Source: Bacteroidales bacterium UBA3810
GTDB lineage: Bacteria; Bacteroidota; Bacteroidia; Bacteroidales; Paludibacteraceae
Length of the DNA: 8,990 nucleotides
Reading direction: 5' to 3'
Assembly (NCBI GenBank): GCA_002368645.1
Contig: DFEE01000013.1
Span: 1 to 8,990, forward strand
Shown here: positions 1-6,640 of the stretch, piece by piece
Position numbering within the stretch: the first letter of the stretch is position 1
Layout of the letters: the number at the start of each line of letters is the position of its first letter
The notes under the pieces: generated by a model
The model's database searches: none
The model's input: the letters and a program-made list of their open reading frames with translations, nothing else
What the model was told of the DNA's origin: nothing
Position numbers and translations under genes: made by a program

Positions 1-500
1 TGATTGAGTTTCTTCACGTTAAGCCAGGCAAGGGCAACACGATTATGCGTGTTAAATTTAAAGATGTTGTGGACGGCCGCGTCCTTGAGCGCCGCTTCAA
101 TATTGGTGAGAAATTAGAAGATGTTCGTGTAGAGCGTCGTCCGTATCAATACCTCTATCAAGAGGGTGAGGACTATATCTTCATGAACCAGGAGACCTAT
201 GAGCAAATTCCTATCGCTCACGATCTTATTACGGGTGTAGATTACCTGAAAGAGGGAATGATATGCGATGTTGTTTCGGACGCTTCGACGGATACAATCC
301 TATTCGCGGAGTTGCCGACGAAGGTGGAATTAGTGGTTGCCTATACGGAGCCGGGTCTTAAGGGTGATACGGCTACGAATACGTTGAAGCCGGCAAAGTT
401 GGAGACGGGTGCGGAAATCCGTGTACCTCTCTTCATTAACGAGGGTGAAACGATCCGCGTAGATACGCGTGACGGTAGTTACTGCGAGCGCGTTAAGTAA
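1..500 (+). CDS. efp: elongation factor P, 5' end outside the window
   Basis: EF-P binds the ribosome between the P and E sites and relieves stalling at proline runs. The reading frame is open from the left edge, with the first full codon at base 3. It gives VIEFLH, then the conserved KPGKGN loop, whose tip lysine (about residue 32) lies next to the P-site tRNA. The KOW-like and two OB-like domains follow to a TAA at 498-500. Using the second efp head at 5993 as a guide, the full protein would be about 187 residues, the usual length, so about 64 bases of the gene lie left of the window. The internal ATG at base 45 is not the true start because it would remove the KPGKG loop. The gene converges on the ybeY operon. 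The family call is sure; whether this copy is intact upstream cannot be seen. Confidence 0.95.
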   Translation, partial: IEFLHVKPGKGNTIMRVKFKDVVDGRVLERRFNIGEKLEDVRVERRPYQYLYQEGEDYIFMNQETYEQIPIAHDLITGVDYLKEGMICDVVSDASTDTILFAELPTKVELVVAYTEPGLKGDTATNTLKPAKLETGAEIRVPLFINEGETIRVDTRDGSYCERVK

Positions 501-506
501 TTATTC

Positions 507-536
507 TTCCCCGACCGATAATGACCGGTTGGGGAA
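507..536 (+). terminator. hairpin just after efp
   Basis: TTCCCC (507-512) through CCG pairs with CGGTTGGGGAA (526-536), giving a stem of about 11 pairs with one G-T pair and an 8-base loop. No T-run follows directly (TATAAAAAG), so by itself it is a weak terminator. It may protect the 3' end or work with the next hairpin. Confidence 0.5.
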
Positions 537-539
537 TAT

Positions 540-676
540 AAAAAGAAGCGGCTGCCTTCACAGGTGGCCGCTTTTATGTCTATCGGATTAACCCTATTTT
601 CTTTTGACCAATGAAATGATCGAACTTTTAATAATATAAACACCTTTTTTACCGATAGACTTTCTTTCCTAATTGC
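540..676 (-). ncRNA. candidate small RNA of about 135 nt on the minus strand
   Basis: A strong Bacteroidetes-type promoter at 682-713 points left into this gap and no convincing protein follows. The predicted transcript begins near 676. It has a perfect 9-base closing pair, GTCTATCGG (read on the minus strand from 660-652) with CCGATAGAC (586-578). Inside is a small hairpin, GATCA/TGGTC, around an A/U-rich interior. It ends in the terminator at 575-540. A closing stem, open interior and intrinsic terminator are typical of small regulatory RNAs, and 6S-like RNA is one possibility, but no family is recognised. The 85-codon reading frame across the same bases begins inside the terminator of ybeY and has low-complexity content, so it is not favoured. 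Confidence 0.4.
541..575. terminator. probable bidirectional terminator between efp and the minus-strand unit
   Basis: AAGCGGC (546-552) pairs with GCCGCTT (567-573), with CCT/AGG pairing inside. TTTT follows on the plus strand. An A-run at 540-544 becomes a T-run when read on the minus strand. This suits the end of efp and the end of a short leftward transcript starting near 676. Confidence 0.75.
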
Positions 677-681
677 AAACG

Positions 682-713
682 CAAAGGTATAACTTTTTTT
701 TGACATGACCAAA
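682..713 (-). promoter_or_regulatory. Bacteroidetes-type promoter, leftward
   Basis: Read on the minus strand this is TTTG (713-710), 20 bases, then TACCTTTG (689-682). It fits the Bacteroidetes housekeeping consensus TTTG-N19-21-TAnnTTTG. The predicted start is near 676. The only thing downstream before the terminator is the candidate small RNA. Confidence 0.6.
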
Positions 714-742
714 AAAAAATGCACTTTTTTCCTCAAAAGTGC
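711..742 (-). terminator. rho-independent terminator of the ybeY operon
   Basis: On the minus strand, GCACTTTT (742-735) and AAAAGTGC (728-721) form a perfect 8-pair stem around a 6-base loop. A near-continuous T-run follows (719-711). It sits about 40 bases after the ybeY stop. Its T-run overlaps the -33 box of the next leftward promoter. Confidence 0.85.
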
Positions 743-780
743 AGTTTTTGGTGCATAATGCGTAAAAAATGTATCAAATA

Positions 781-1209
781 TTACGATTTGTTATCTGCTA
801 TTAAGATTGCGAGAGCCTGTTCTTCCTTCATCGTCATGACCACTTTGCTCTCCGGAGTCTTGTCCCCTTGACCTGTCAAATGCAACACACCGTGTACCAA
901 TATCCGGTGTAACTCCAGCTCATAATCCTGCCCGAACTCTTCGGCGTTGCTTCTTACGGTATCTAATGAGATATAGATGTCACCACTCACTTTACCACGG
1001 GTGGAGTAGTCAAAAGTAATGACATCGGTGTAATAGTCGTGCTTGAGGAATTGCTTATTGACAGCTAATATCCGTTCGTCCGAGCAGAAGATATAGGTAA
1101 TATCTCCCAAATCAAATCCGTATCCTGCTACGACTTTGGTCAGCCACCGCATGATGCGTTGCTGATCAAGGTTAGGCATATCAACGCCTTCTGTTAGATA
1201 GTGTATCAT
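781..1209 (-). CDS. ybeY: YbeY, rRNA maturation endoribonuclease
   Basis: YbeY is a metal-dependent single-strand endoribonuclease needed for 16S rRNA 3'-end maturation and ribosome quality control. The 142-residue product has the family hallmarks TDVITF (61-66), GDIYIS (76-81), a conserved Arg (R86) and HGVLH (H106, H110). The third metal ligand, a His in E. coli (HGxLHLxGYDH), is replaced here: the text reads GQGDKT, with D116 at that place. I recall GxKDKT-like endings in Bacteroidetes members, so this is probably a lineage feature and not damage. The start ATG (1209-1207) overlaps the stop of the lipoprotein gene in an ATGA, so it is translationally coupled as the last gene of the operon. 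Confidence 0.93.
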   Translation of the reverse strand: MIHYLTEGVDMPNLDQQRIMRWLTKVVAGYGFDLGDITYIFCSDERILAVNKQFLKHDYYTDVITFDYSTRGKVSGDIYISLDTVRSNAEEFGQDYELELHRILVHGVLHLTGQGDKTPESKVVMTMKEEQALAILIADNKS

Positions 1210-2528
1210 TCTGCTTGAGGGGTGTATGTGATGTGAACGGGAGAGTTATTTAGCGTCGTTGCCTCAATGGTTATAGAGCCGTCTGCCCCGACGACCACTT
1301 GCCCTTCATGTAGCAGCCAGTACCGCTGAACGGACTCACCCACCGTCGAAACCATGTAGTACATTGAACCGTAGATGTTAATATTTACATCATCGCGCGT
1401 GCCGGCAATGGCAGTACCGTCCTCAAGGGTTGTTGCCAACACATAGGTTCCGGCTTGAGGTGTAGTTGCGCCTGTTATAAAAAGCACTTGGATAACAGGG
1501 GTGCATTTGATGCCGTTGACATTACGTATCAGCGAGGGGTTACGAAATTCTGCTACCAGAATTTTGTTGTTATCCTTTGCTCGCTCAAACTTGCATTGCG
1601 TCATGACAATATCTGTAAGCGGTGTTTTTGTTTCGGGATAATCAGCGGCAACCGGTACCCTCGTAACACCTTCAGGGGTAATCTCTTCACCGCCTGTTGT
1701 TCCCGCTATGATCGGGGTTTGTACTGCGTTGATGACGGGGCTTAAGGTTACATCCGTCACATACGCTACGGCTACGCAGTGCTCTGCGTTCCATCGTTCC
1801 GGAAGGGTGTAGCGAAACTCCTTTTCATACACTTGCTCGTTAACTGCGACAACATCGCCCGTCGGTTCTGTTAGGATAACCCGCACTACGCGTGTATGCG
1901 TGAACTCCTGCCAGCCACTCCATGTGCCGTTATAGTCTGCTTGCGGTCCGACGAGACCGTTCTCCTTAATCAATACCGTGAGGTATAAAGACTGCGTTTG
2001 AACATCCAATACCGTACCGCGGACACGAAGACTAAGTTCTCGTGTGACACTATTATAGGCTGATTTAACATGTACACTGACTTGACTTGTTTCACTATCG
2101 TTCATGATGAGCGAGGGAAAGTCCATCGGGTGAAAAGAAAGACTTGTTTGCCCGTCAATGGTGCGCGGTACGCGGTTGAGCACCATAGCTGGGGCGCCCA
2201 TTACTTGGTTTAAACTGCGCACCGAATCACTCCCGGCAACGGTGTACTCGTCCGGCATATAACCTTCGTGATGGGAGACCCAGATAAAGTTATTGCCGTG
2301 CTTGGCAATACCTTCAACGATGCAACTCATCCCGTAAGGGCAGTAGCCGCAGGCTTCGCCCGTGAAGTGCTCAATCAGGTGCTGACGCGGAAAGGAGGAC
2401 TGCGTCTTTTCCTTGGCAAACTCAATAGAATCCAGTTCTGCCTCGGTTGGTTCCTTTTCGGCAGGTGTATTGGCATTGCAAGCTGCTAAAACGACGGCTG
2501 CAAAGCATAAATAAAGTAATTTCTTCAT
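1206..2528 (-). CDS. Omp28-like lipoprotein with a thioredoxin-type CxxC
   Basis: The 440-residue product has a lipoprotein signal peptide ending in the lipobox LAAC (14-17), so the mature protein starts at Cys17 and is lipid-anchored in the envelope. Residues 51-66 read LIEHFTGEACGYCPYG. This is a thioredoxin-like beta strand followed by C60-x-x-C63, as in the Omp28-related family of Bacteroidetes (Omp28 was described from Porphyromonas gingivalis). After the thioredoxin-like part (to about residue 150) the sequence is beta-rich, and its C-terminal third looks like a separate all-beta domain with no family I can name. The gene overlaps both neighbours in ATGA junctions. It may take part in thiol exchange or adhesion at the surface; the substrate is unknown. 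Confidence 0.8.
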   Translation of the reverse strand: MKKLLYLCFAAVVLAACNANTPAEKEPTEAELDSIEFAKEKTQSSFPRQHLIEHFTGEACGYCPYGMSCIVEGIAKHGNNFIWVSHHEGYMPDEYTVAGSDSVRSLNQVMGAPAMVLNRVPRTIDGQTSLSFHPMDFPSLIMNDSETSQVSVHVKSAYNSVTRELSLRVRGTVLDVQTQSLYLTVLIKENGLVGPQADYNGTWSGWQEFTHTRVVRVILTEPTGDVVAVNEQVYEKEFRYTLPERWNAEHCVAVAYVTDVTLSPVINAVQTPIIAGTTGGEEITPEGVTRVPVAADYPETKTPLTDIVMTQCKFERAKDNNKILVAEFRNPSLIRNVNGIKCTPVIQVLFITGATTPQAGTYVLATTLEDGTAIAGTRDDVNINIYGSMYYMVSTVGESVQRYWLLHEGQVVVGADGSITIEATTLNNSPVHITYTPQAE

Positions 2529-3040
2529 AATCCTAATAATGTATAACGGTGTTCTTTGGTCTCAATCAATACCTGCCCGTCGCGGACAATCTTACGGGCT
2601 TGGGGAACTGCCTCGTAATGCGTCTTCTCTATGCCGGTCGATGTATAGCGATAGACTGCCGTTACTGTAAAAATCTCCTCTCCTGCCGTAAAGGTATAGG
2701 TAATAGTGTACTCGCCGGCGGTCATCGGCATGAAATGGGCGTACCAATCGTATTGCTGTTCCGCATTTACCCGAAACTCAAAATGCTGCGCTTCCCCGCC
2801 ATTGCCGTTCACGCACGAACCGATACATAGTTGGTCGCTCAAACCGCTTGATACGCGGGTCACATCAACCTCAATCAGCGGTACGTCACTCGTGATAAAT
2901 CCCCGTAACTCCATAGTAGGCTGTTGCGTGATAAAATCAATCGGCGCTTCATCTACATAAACGGTGTCGCCGGAGACAAGTTCCTTTTCGACCTCCGGTG
3001 TGCTCAGCGCAAAAAATAGTAGTGCTAATAGAATGTTCAT
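2525..3040 (-). CDS. small exported protein of unknown function
   Basis: The 171-residue product begins MNILLALLFFALSTP, a short hydrophobic segment that fits a signal peptide. The rest looks beta-rich: strands around GFITSDVPLIEVDV, an immunoglobulin-like stretch YTITYTFTAGEEIFTVTAVY at about 110-132, and one CIGSC motif. The C-terminus, IVRDGQVLIETKEHRYTLLGL, resembles the short tails with a repeated RDG/Y-x-x-x-G pattern seen on many Bacteroidetes secreted proteins, which in some species serve type IX secretion. That link is inference. ATGA overlaps at both ends show tight coupling between the two lipoprotein genes. I do not recognise a family. Confidence 0.7.
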   Translation of the reverse strand: MNILLALLFFALSTPEVEKELVSGDTVYVDEAPIDFITQQPTMELRGFITSDVPLIEVDVTRVSSGLSDQLCIGSCVNGNGGEAQHFEFRVNAEQQYDWYAHFMPMTAGEYTITYTFTAGEEIFTVTAVYRYTSTGIEKTHYEAVPQARKIVRDGQVLIETKEHRYTLLGL

Positions 3041-3813
3041 TGTATAGTTGTTTGATATGCGTAAACGATTTCTTTATGCTGCCATAGGGCTGAGACCACA
3101 CTATAGTGTGTCCTCTTGGAGCGGGGGAGTGTGTAGGTAACCTTTTTTACCTCATACGGCTCAAGCGTTATTGTATCTCCCCAAACGGGGGAAAGGGCTT
3201 GCCGGAGCATGTGCCTGTGGTAGTATTGCGTGGAAAGCGAACCGTCTTCTAACCGTTGCGGCCCTTGTACCGAATCTTCCACCAGCCAAGTAATCAGATT
3301 GACCGTATCTTGTGCTTGCGATAGCGAGTGGATATGAACGGCTATCTCGTCGTTCAGTTGTTCGTGTGTCGTTCGGAGACGAGGCAAAGCTTGTATCATC
3401 GATAAGGTCTTTGCCCACTGCATGTAATCAATAAAGAAGGTCCCGTTTGCTTGGGCTTTCAGATTGATACTCCCTGCCGGGAAGGGTGTTTGCGCGTCAC
3501 CGCCGCAGTAGCGGTAGTAGGCATCCGCTTCCTCGCAGGTATAGTCATATGGCGCTGCCGCTTTGGTAAAAGGATTGGCGGCGGGGTGCATGGCTACGAC
3601 GACAACTGCCCCATGCTCCATGCTCTCTTCTATTTGTGTCGCGGTAGCTTCTGCCTGGGGGCAGTTGACACAGTTGATGCCCGTAAACTCCACCAACAGC
3701 GCAGGACGGCTATTCCCGCCCGCTACCGGCACTAATCGCTCTTCCGGCGGTATCACTTCGCAACCCGCCAGCACGCACACCAATAATCCTATAATCGTTA
3801 ATTTACTTTTCAT
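3037..3813 (-). CDS. thioredoxin-fold lipoprotein, Omp28-related
   Basis: I take the start at 3813, not the longer frame from 3879. From 3813 the protein begins MKSKLTIIGLLVCVLAGC, a textbook lipoprotein signal with lipobox LAGC (15-18). The upstream extension overlaps the coding end of the barrel gene and has no signal character. The mature 241-residue protein has LLVEFTGINCVNCPQA, with a CxxC at C48-C51 in thioredoxin context, then VVVVAMHP. This resembles the N-terminal domain of Omp28-type proteins. A beta-rich C-terminal half follows (from about residue 150). It begins four bases after the stop of the barrel gene and overlaps the next start by ATGA. It probably acts with its neighbour at 1206-2528, which has the same architecture. 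Confidence 0.8.
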   Translation of the reverse strand: MKSKLTIIGLLVCVLAGCEVIPPEERLVPVAGGNSRPALLVEFTGINCVNCPQAEATATQIEESMEHGAVVVVAMHPAANPFTKAAAPYDYTCEEADAYYRYCGGDAQTPFPAGSINLKAQANGTFFIDYMQWAKTLSMIQALPRLRTTHEQLNDEIAVHIHSLSQAQDTVNLITWLVEDSVQGPQRLEDGSLSTQYYHRHMLRQALSPVWGDTITLEPYEVKKVTYTLPRSKRTHYSVVSALWQHKEIVYAYQTTIQ

Positions 3814-3817
3814 CTTT

Positions 3818-5431
3818 TCACCATGTATATGTGTACCGGATATTGACACCTTCCTGCGCGGGTACATACCTGCAGACACCGCCTACGCACACATACCCGT
3901 CATTCGTCCGCAAATAGGCTGCCGTTAACCGATGTGCCTTATGCGTCCACGAGAAGCCTGCGTTGCAGCAATGGTCGTGTGTCGCTTCCGGAGCATAACC
4001 GATATTGTAACTGTACTGCCCGAATATCATCCAGTGCTTGTAGAGCGATAACTCCCATAGCGTAGCAAACCACTGCCCATCGTAATTAGGCGAGTAGAAG
4101 TATTGCACTTCGCCGCGTAGTTGAAAATTGCTATTGATTCTCCATTTAGCTTCAAAGACTCCTAACCCGCCGCGCATCATGCCGCCATGACCTTGTATAA
4201 CATCCAAATTGGCACCTTGATACATCAGCAGTGCGGCGATATACCACTGCTTGGTCAGTTGCTTATTGAACTCCAAGCACACTTCGGTGTAATACTCCCC
4301 TTCGCGATGCAAACCTCTTAAGTGAGCTGCAGACACCACAAAGGTTGTTCCGTACTGACCACCAACCTTACTCTTACGCGGTGCCGTGTAGCGTAGCTCA
4401 CCCTGAAAACCCATTTCTCCCAATATCTGCGTGTTGTAGGGATAGAGGGTCGCCAATTCGTAGGTATGCCGTGAGGTGAATGCCGGTAGGTGGTTGAGAT
4501 GACCCGCTAAGTCCGTGCGGGAACGTTCCGAACGGAAATACATATTCGAGGTGCGCTTTGCCTGTATGATGAACGAAAAACCCATCCGCGAGTACGAAAG
4601 AGACAGTAGTCCTGCATAACCGGGAGCATAACTATAGTGATTGTTGACGCTCGGGTCATTCGATTTATACGCATATTCGGCACGAAGGTCCCAGTTCTGC
4701 ATCTGAAAACCGAAACGTCCTTCCACGGCGCCCACCCAGCGCGGCTCAACATACTTATACAGCCCCCCGTCTTTGACGGTCACCAACGAGTCGCGCTTCT
4801 CGTACTTGCTCACCCATGATGCGCTGAAAGTGATGTGAGCATTGATTTGTTGCAAATAGTCTGACCATTCCGCCACATCGATATTGATATCAGCCCCCAC
4901 GACCGCATCGCGGCTGTAGTTGAAGCCAAAAGCCCCATCGGCATACTGCGACCAATAGCGCCGTTGCTTGCCGCCTAAGACCGTCACATCAATACCCTTA
5001 TACGGCCGTGCATGCACTTTCAGCCCACGCAACGCATTATCAATACCCAACGTCCTTTCTTCATATAGACGGAGTATCAAGCCGCTACCGAACTGCTCAT
5101 AAAAATCGCCTACTGTCACGTCCCCCCATTTGAAATCGAAGCCAACGTGGATATGCCCCGGACCATAGCCCCCAAACCCCGCATCATAACCCAATAGCGG
5201 CCAGCGGGTAAACTCTAACCGAAGAGCCGCATCCATGCCTCTATAACCAATGGGATTGGGCTTGTCAAAACTTGTCCTCAAGCCCAATGTGGCATAGCTG
5301 TTCGAGAAGTGGTCCATCTTAGCCCATGCGGGAGAGGAGGGTAATTTGGGAGCCGTCGAAAACAGGCTCTCGTGCTCCACTTCACCCGTGAAAATAAGGG
5401 CGGATAGCAGTATGCCGATTAGCGCAAGCAT
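3818..5431 (-). CDS. outer membrane beta-barrel protein, DUF6029-like
   Basis: The 537-residue product has a short N-terminal hydrophobic segment (MLALIGILLSALIFTG) and then alternating amphipathic strands rich in Gly, Tyr and Phe. It ends in NIRYTYTW, a strand with a terminal aromatic residue, the usual outer-membrane-barrel signature. Near the C-terminus, the CVGGVCRYVPA segment matches what I remember of the Bacteroidetes DUF6029 family; that assignment is from memory and untested. The start lies inside the tlpA-like gene (13-base overlap), so the two are coupled. The gene context, with one TlpA-like protein and two CxxC lipoproteins, suggests a barrel that depends on, or partners with, periplasmic thiol proteins. 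The protein has a Cys pair (HCC) and the CVGGVC pair near the end. Confidence 0.8.
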   Translation of the reverse strand: MLALIGILLSALIFTGEVEHESLFSTAPKLPSSPAWAKMDHFSNSYATLGLRTSFDKPNPIGYRGMDAALRLEFTRWPLLGYDAGFGGYGPGHIHVGFDFKWGDVTVGDFYEQFGSGLILRLYEERTLGIDNALRGLKVHARPYKGIDVTVLGGKQRRYWSQYADGAFGFNYSRDAVVGADINIDVAEWSDYLQQINAHITFSASWVSKYEKRDSLVTVKDGGLYKYVEPRWVGAVEGRFGFQMQNWDLRAEYAYKSNDPSVNNHYSYAPGYAGLLSLSYSRMGFSFIIQAKRTSNMYFRSERSRTDLAGHLNHLPAFTSRHTYELATLYPYNTQILGEMGFQGELRYTAPRKSKVGGQYGTTFVVSAAHLRGLHREGEYYTEVCLEFNKQLTKQWYIAALLMYQGANLDVIQGHGGMMRGGLGVFEAKWRINSNFQLRGEVQYFYSPNYDGQWFATLWELSLYKHWMIFGQYSYNIGYAPEATHDHCCNAGFSWTHKAHRLTAAYLRTNDGYVCVGGVCRYVPAQEGVNIRYTYTW

Positions 5432-5898
5432 TTAATCAGGTTTTCCTCGTCGCCATCAATATAGCCGACATGGTTATATACTATCTGCCCCTCTTTGTTC
5501 AGCACATACACATGCGGGATGTTCTGTACATGCATGGCTTGTTTGAGCAGTCCGCCGGTGTCAAGAAGCGTCTTGAACGGCCAGTTATTGCCTTCAATCA
5601 AAGGCTTGACTTTCATTAGATTTTGTCCTTCATCAACCGAGACGATAACCACTTCGACTCCCGTCGTTTCTTGCCAATCGGCATATTCCTGACTGATTGC
5701 ACTTAACTCCCGCATACAGGGTTTGCACCAGGTTGCGAAGAAGGACAAAATGACGGGATGACCTTGTTTGGGCAAAGTACCTACTTGTACTTGCTGCCCA
5801 TATATATCCGGCAGGGTGATATCCGGCAATTGAGCATAATTGCTAATGCTTATACCCAACAAAAGAAACGATGTAATAATCTTTGTTATTCTATTCAT
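5419..5898 (-). CDS. TlpA/ResA-like thiol-disulfide oxidoreductase
   Basis: The 159-residue product has a Sec signal peptide (MNRITKIITSFLLLGISISNYAQ, probable cut near residue 22). A single thioredoxin domain follows: VILSFFATWCKPCMREL with the active-site C58-x-x-C61, VVIVSVDEG, and NIPHVYVL with the cis-proline. This is the TlpA/ResA arrangement, a periplasmic reductant of particular client disulfides. It is the first gene of the operon, about 20 bases after the predicted transcription start, and overlaps the barrel gene by 13 bases. The clients may be the Cys-containing products of the same operon; this is inference from position. Confidence 0.9.
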   Translation of the reverse strand: MNRITKIITSFLLLGISISNYAQLPDITLPDIYGQQVQVGTLPKQGHPVILSFFATWCKPCMRELSAISQEYADWQETTGVEVVIVSVDEGQNLMKVKPLIEGNNWPFKTLLDTGGLLKQAMHVQNIPHVYVLNKEGQIVYNHVGYIDGDEENLIKCLR

Positions 5899-5924
5899 AG
5901 TACCCTAAATGACTAATTCGCCTG

Positions 5925-5956
5925 CAAAAATATAACTATTTTTTGATATACGCAAA
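5925..5956 (-). promoter_or_regulatory. promoter of the tlpA-like to ybeY operon
   Basis: Read on the minus strand, TTTG (5956-5953) is followed by 20 bases and TATTTTTG (5932-5925), a full match to the Bacteroidetes consensus. The predicted start near 5918 leaves an untranslated leader of about 20 bases. The same 94-base gap would also have to hold the promoter of the rightward efp head at 5993. A near-match TATTTTTTG lies on the plus strand at about 5937, but it has one base too many. Confidence 0.7.
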
Positions 5957-5992
5957 TAATTCTGCTTTTTGTGAAGAAAAAATAAATATTTT

Positions 5993-6091
5993 ATGATTAA
6001 CTCCCAAGACATTAAGAACGGCGTGTGTATCCGGATGGACGGCCGTTTGTATTTCGTGATTGAGTTTCTTCACGATAACAAAAACCTATAA
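5993..6091 (+). pseudogene. efp: second, truncated efp head
   Basis: ATG at 5993 opens a typical EF-P N-terminus: INSQDIKNGVCIRMDGRLYFVIEFLH for 27 residues. The frame then runs into foreign DNA, DNKNL and TAA at 6091. The break falls after the G at 6074, inside the codon of residue 28, just before the KPGKG loop, so the product lacks every essential part of EF-P. Bases 6057-6074 are identical to bases 1-18 of this window, where the gene continues normally. The piece sits in a natural-looking upstream context, 94 bases from the divergent tlpA-like gene. It is either the remaining half of a duplicated efp or one side of an integration junction. Confidence 0.85.
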
Positions 6092-6233
6092 AACCCCTTT
6101 AGTGTTTGCAGTCCTGCGGACTAGTTATATTCGGCTGTTTGTGTGCCTTAGAATGCAAGCATCCAAGCCCCACAAACATCCAAATATACACCTCTATGAG
6201 GTTGCAAACACCAAAGGACATAAACATAAAAAA
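6075..6233 (+). repeat. 159-base structured repeat, copy 1
   Basis: It starts ATAACAAAAACC exactly at the efp break and ends at the A6 run before TGCTAAAC. It is about 98% identical to copy 2. It can fold as a closed four-arm shape. The outer stem pairs CCTTTAGTGTTTGCA (6096-6110) with TGCAAACACCAAAGG (14 of 15 pairs). Inside are AGTCC/GGACT, a 17-base stem from ATATTCGGCTGTTTGTG to CACAAACATCCAAATAT with two wobble pairs, and ACCTC/GAGGT. No protein frame is convincing. It may be an RNA, a DNA cruciform or a recombination site; the sequence cannot decide. Confidence 0.85.
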
Positions 6234-6237
6234 TGCT

Positions 6238-6301
6238 AAACCTTTGGCTGTTGGTAATTTCATGTTAGCAAGCCTACGGCTGTCGGTAACTGCGTGTTAA
6301 C
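6238..6301 (+). repeat. two imperfect 32-base tandem repeats
   Basis: Bases 6238-6269 and 6270-6301 match at 25 of 32 positions, sharing GGCTGT, GGTAA and TGTTA. A small hairpin ACGGC-GGA-GCCGT follows at 6302-6314, just before the 76-residue gene. The stretch 6092-6329 holds only this and copy 1 of the large repeat, with no gene that I can support. Confidence 0.6.
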
Positions 6302-6329
6302 ACGGCGGAGCCGTAATAAAAGATAAGAT

Positions 6330-6560
6330 ATGAATAAGTTAGAAGGAAAGATGGTAGATTACTTCAAGGAGGTAATCATGCCGGAGTTGCTCAATGAGAA
6401 GAGCAGCTGTCAAGAATTGGACGTGCATGTCCTTGTTCGTGAGGTCACGAAAATGGTCAGTAACGAGTTAATCAAACGCGGCGAAAAGGGTCTTAAGCAT
6501 AAAGTAAGTAATATGCTCCATATTGAAGAGCATACCTATTACCGTTACATTCGTCGATAG
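6330..6560 (+). CDS. small protein with a possible C-terminal helix-turn-helix
   Basis: The 76-residue product has a mostly helical N-terminal part. Its C-terminal stretch (about 52-75, GLKHKVSNMLHIEEHTYYRYIRR) has the pattern of a Fis/HTH_8-type helix-turn-helix: a helix, a hydrophobic turn with LHI, then a recognition helix with TYYRYIRR. It could be a DNA-binding regulator of the element. The start at 6330 follows an A-rich leader with no Shine-Dalgarno, as is usual in this phylum; an internal ATG at 6351 is possible. The gene is bounded by structured repeats on both sides and ends directly at hairpin module A. The family is not recognised with certainty. Confidence 0.6.
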   Translation: MNKLEGKMVDYFKEVIMPELLNEKSSCQELDVHVLVREVTKMVSNELIKRGEKGLKHKVSNMLHIEEHTYYRYIRR

Positions 6561-6640
6561 CCGCTGCCGTGGCGGCCGGCGCGTCGCCGGTGACAGCATG
6601 GGCAGTAGCCGTAGCGGCTGTGCAGCGGATAGTCGAATAA
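6560..6640 (+). repeat. hairpin module A (GGCTGTGCAGC block)
   Basis: GC-rich DNA starting at the stop codon of the 76-residue gene. It holds GCCG-TGG-CGGC (6566-6576), CCGGCG-CGT-CGCCGG (6576-6590) and the block CGGCTGTGCAGCGGATAGTC (6615-6634), which also stands at 6987, 8111 and 8345 in variant form. It leads straight into copy 2 of the large repeat. It may end transcription or act as a recombination or processing site. Confidence 0.6.

Noticed and set aside
18..24. GTTAAGC at the efp break fits the integron core GTTRRRY, with the break exactly between G and TT
   Set aside because: The foreign side continues ATAACAA and not TTRRRY, the large repeats have GTT-to-AAC order, opposite to attC, and no integron integrase is seen. 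The match is probably chance.
479..736. 85-codon minus-strand frame
   Set aside because: It runs through two terminators, starts in the ybeY terminator and ends inside efp; no protein features.
3814..3879. Longer start for the thioredoxin-fold lipoprotein
   Set aside because: It would put 22 charged residues before a perfect lipoprotein signal peptide and overlap the barrel gene.
2268..3928. Plus-strand frames of 73-121 codons opposite the operon
   Set aside because: They mirror well-supported minus-strand genes with signal peptides and domain motifs.
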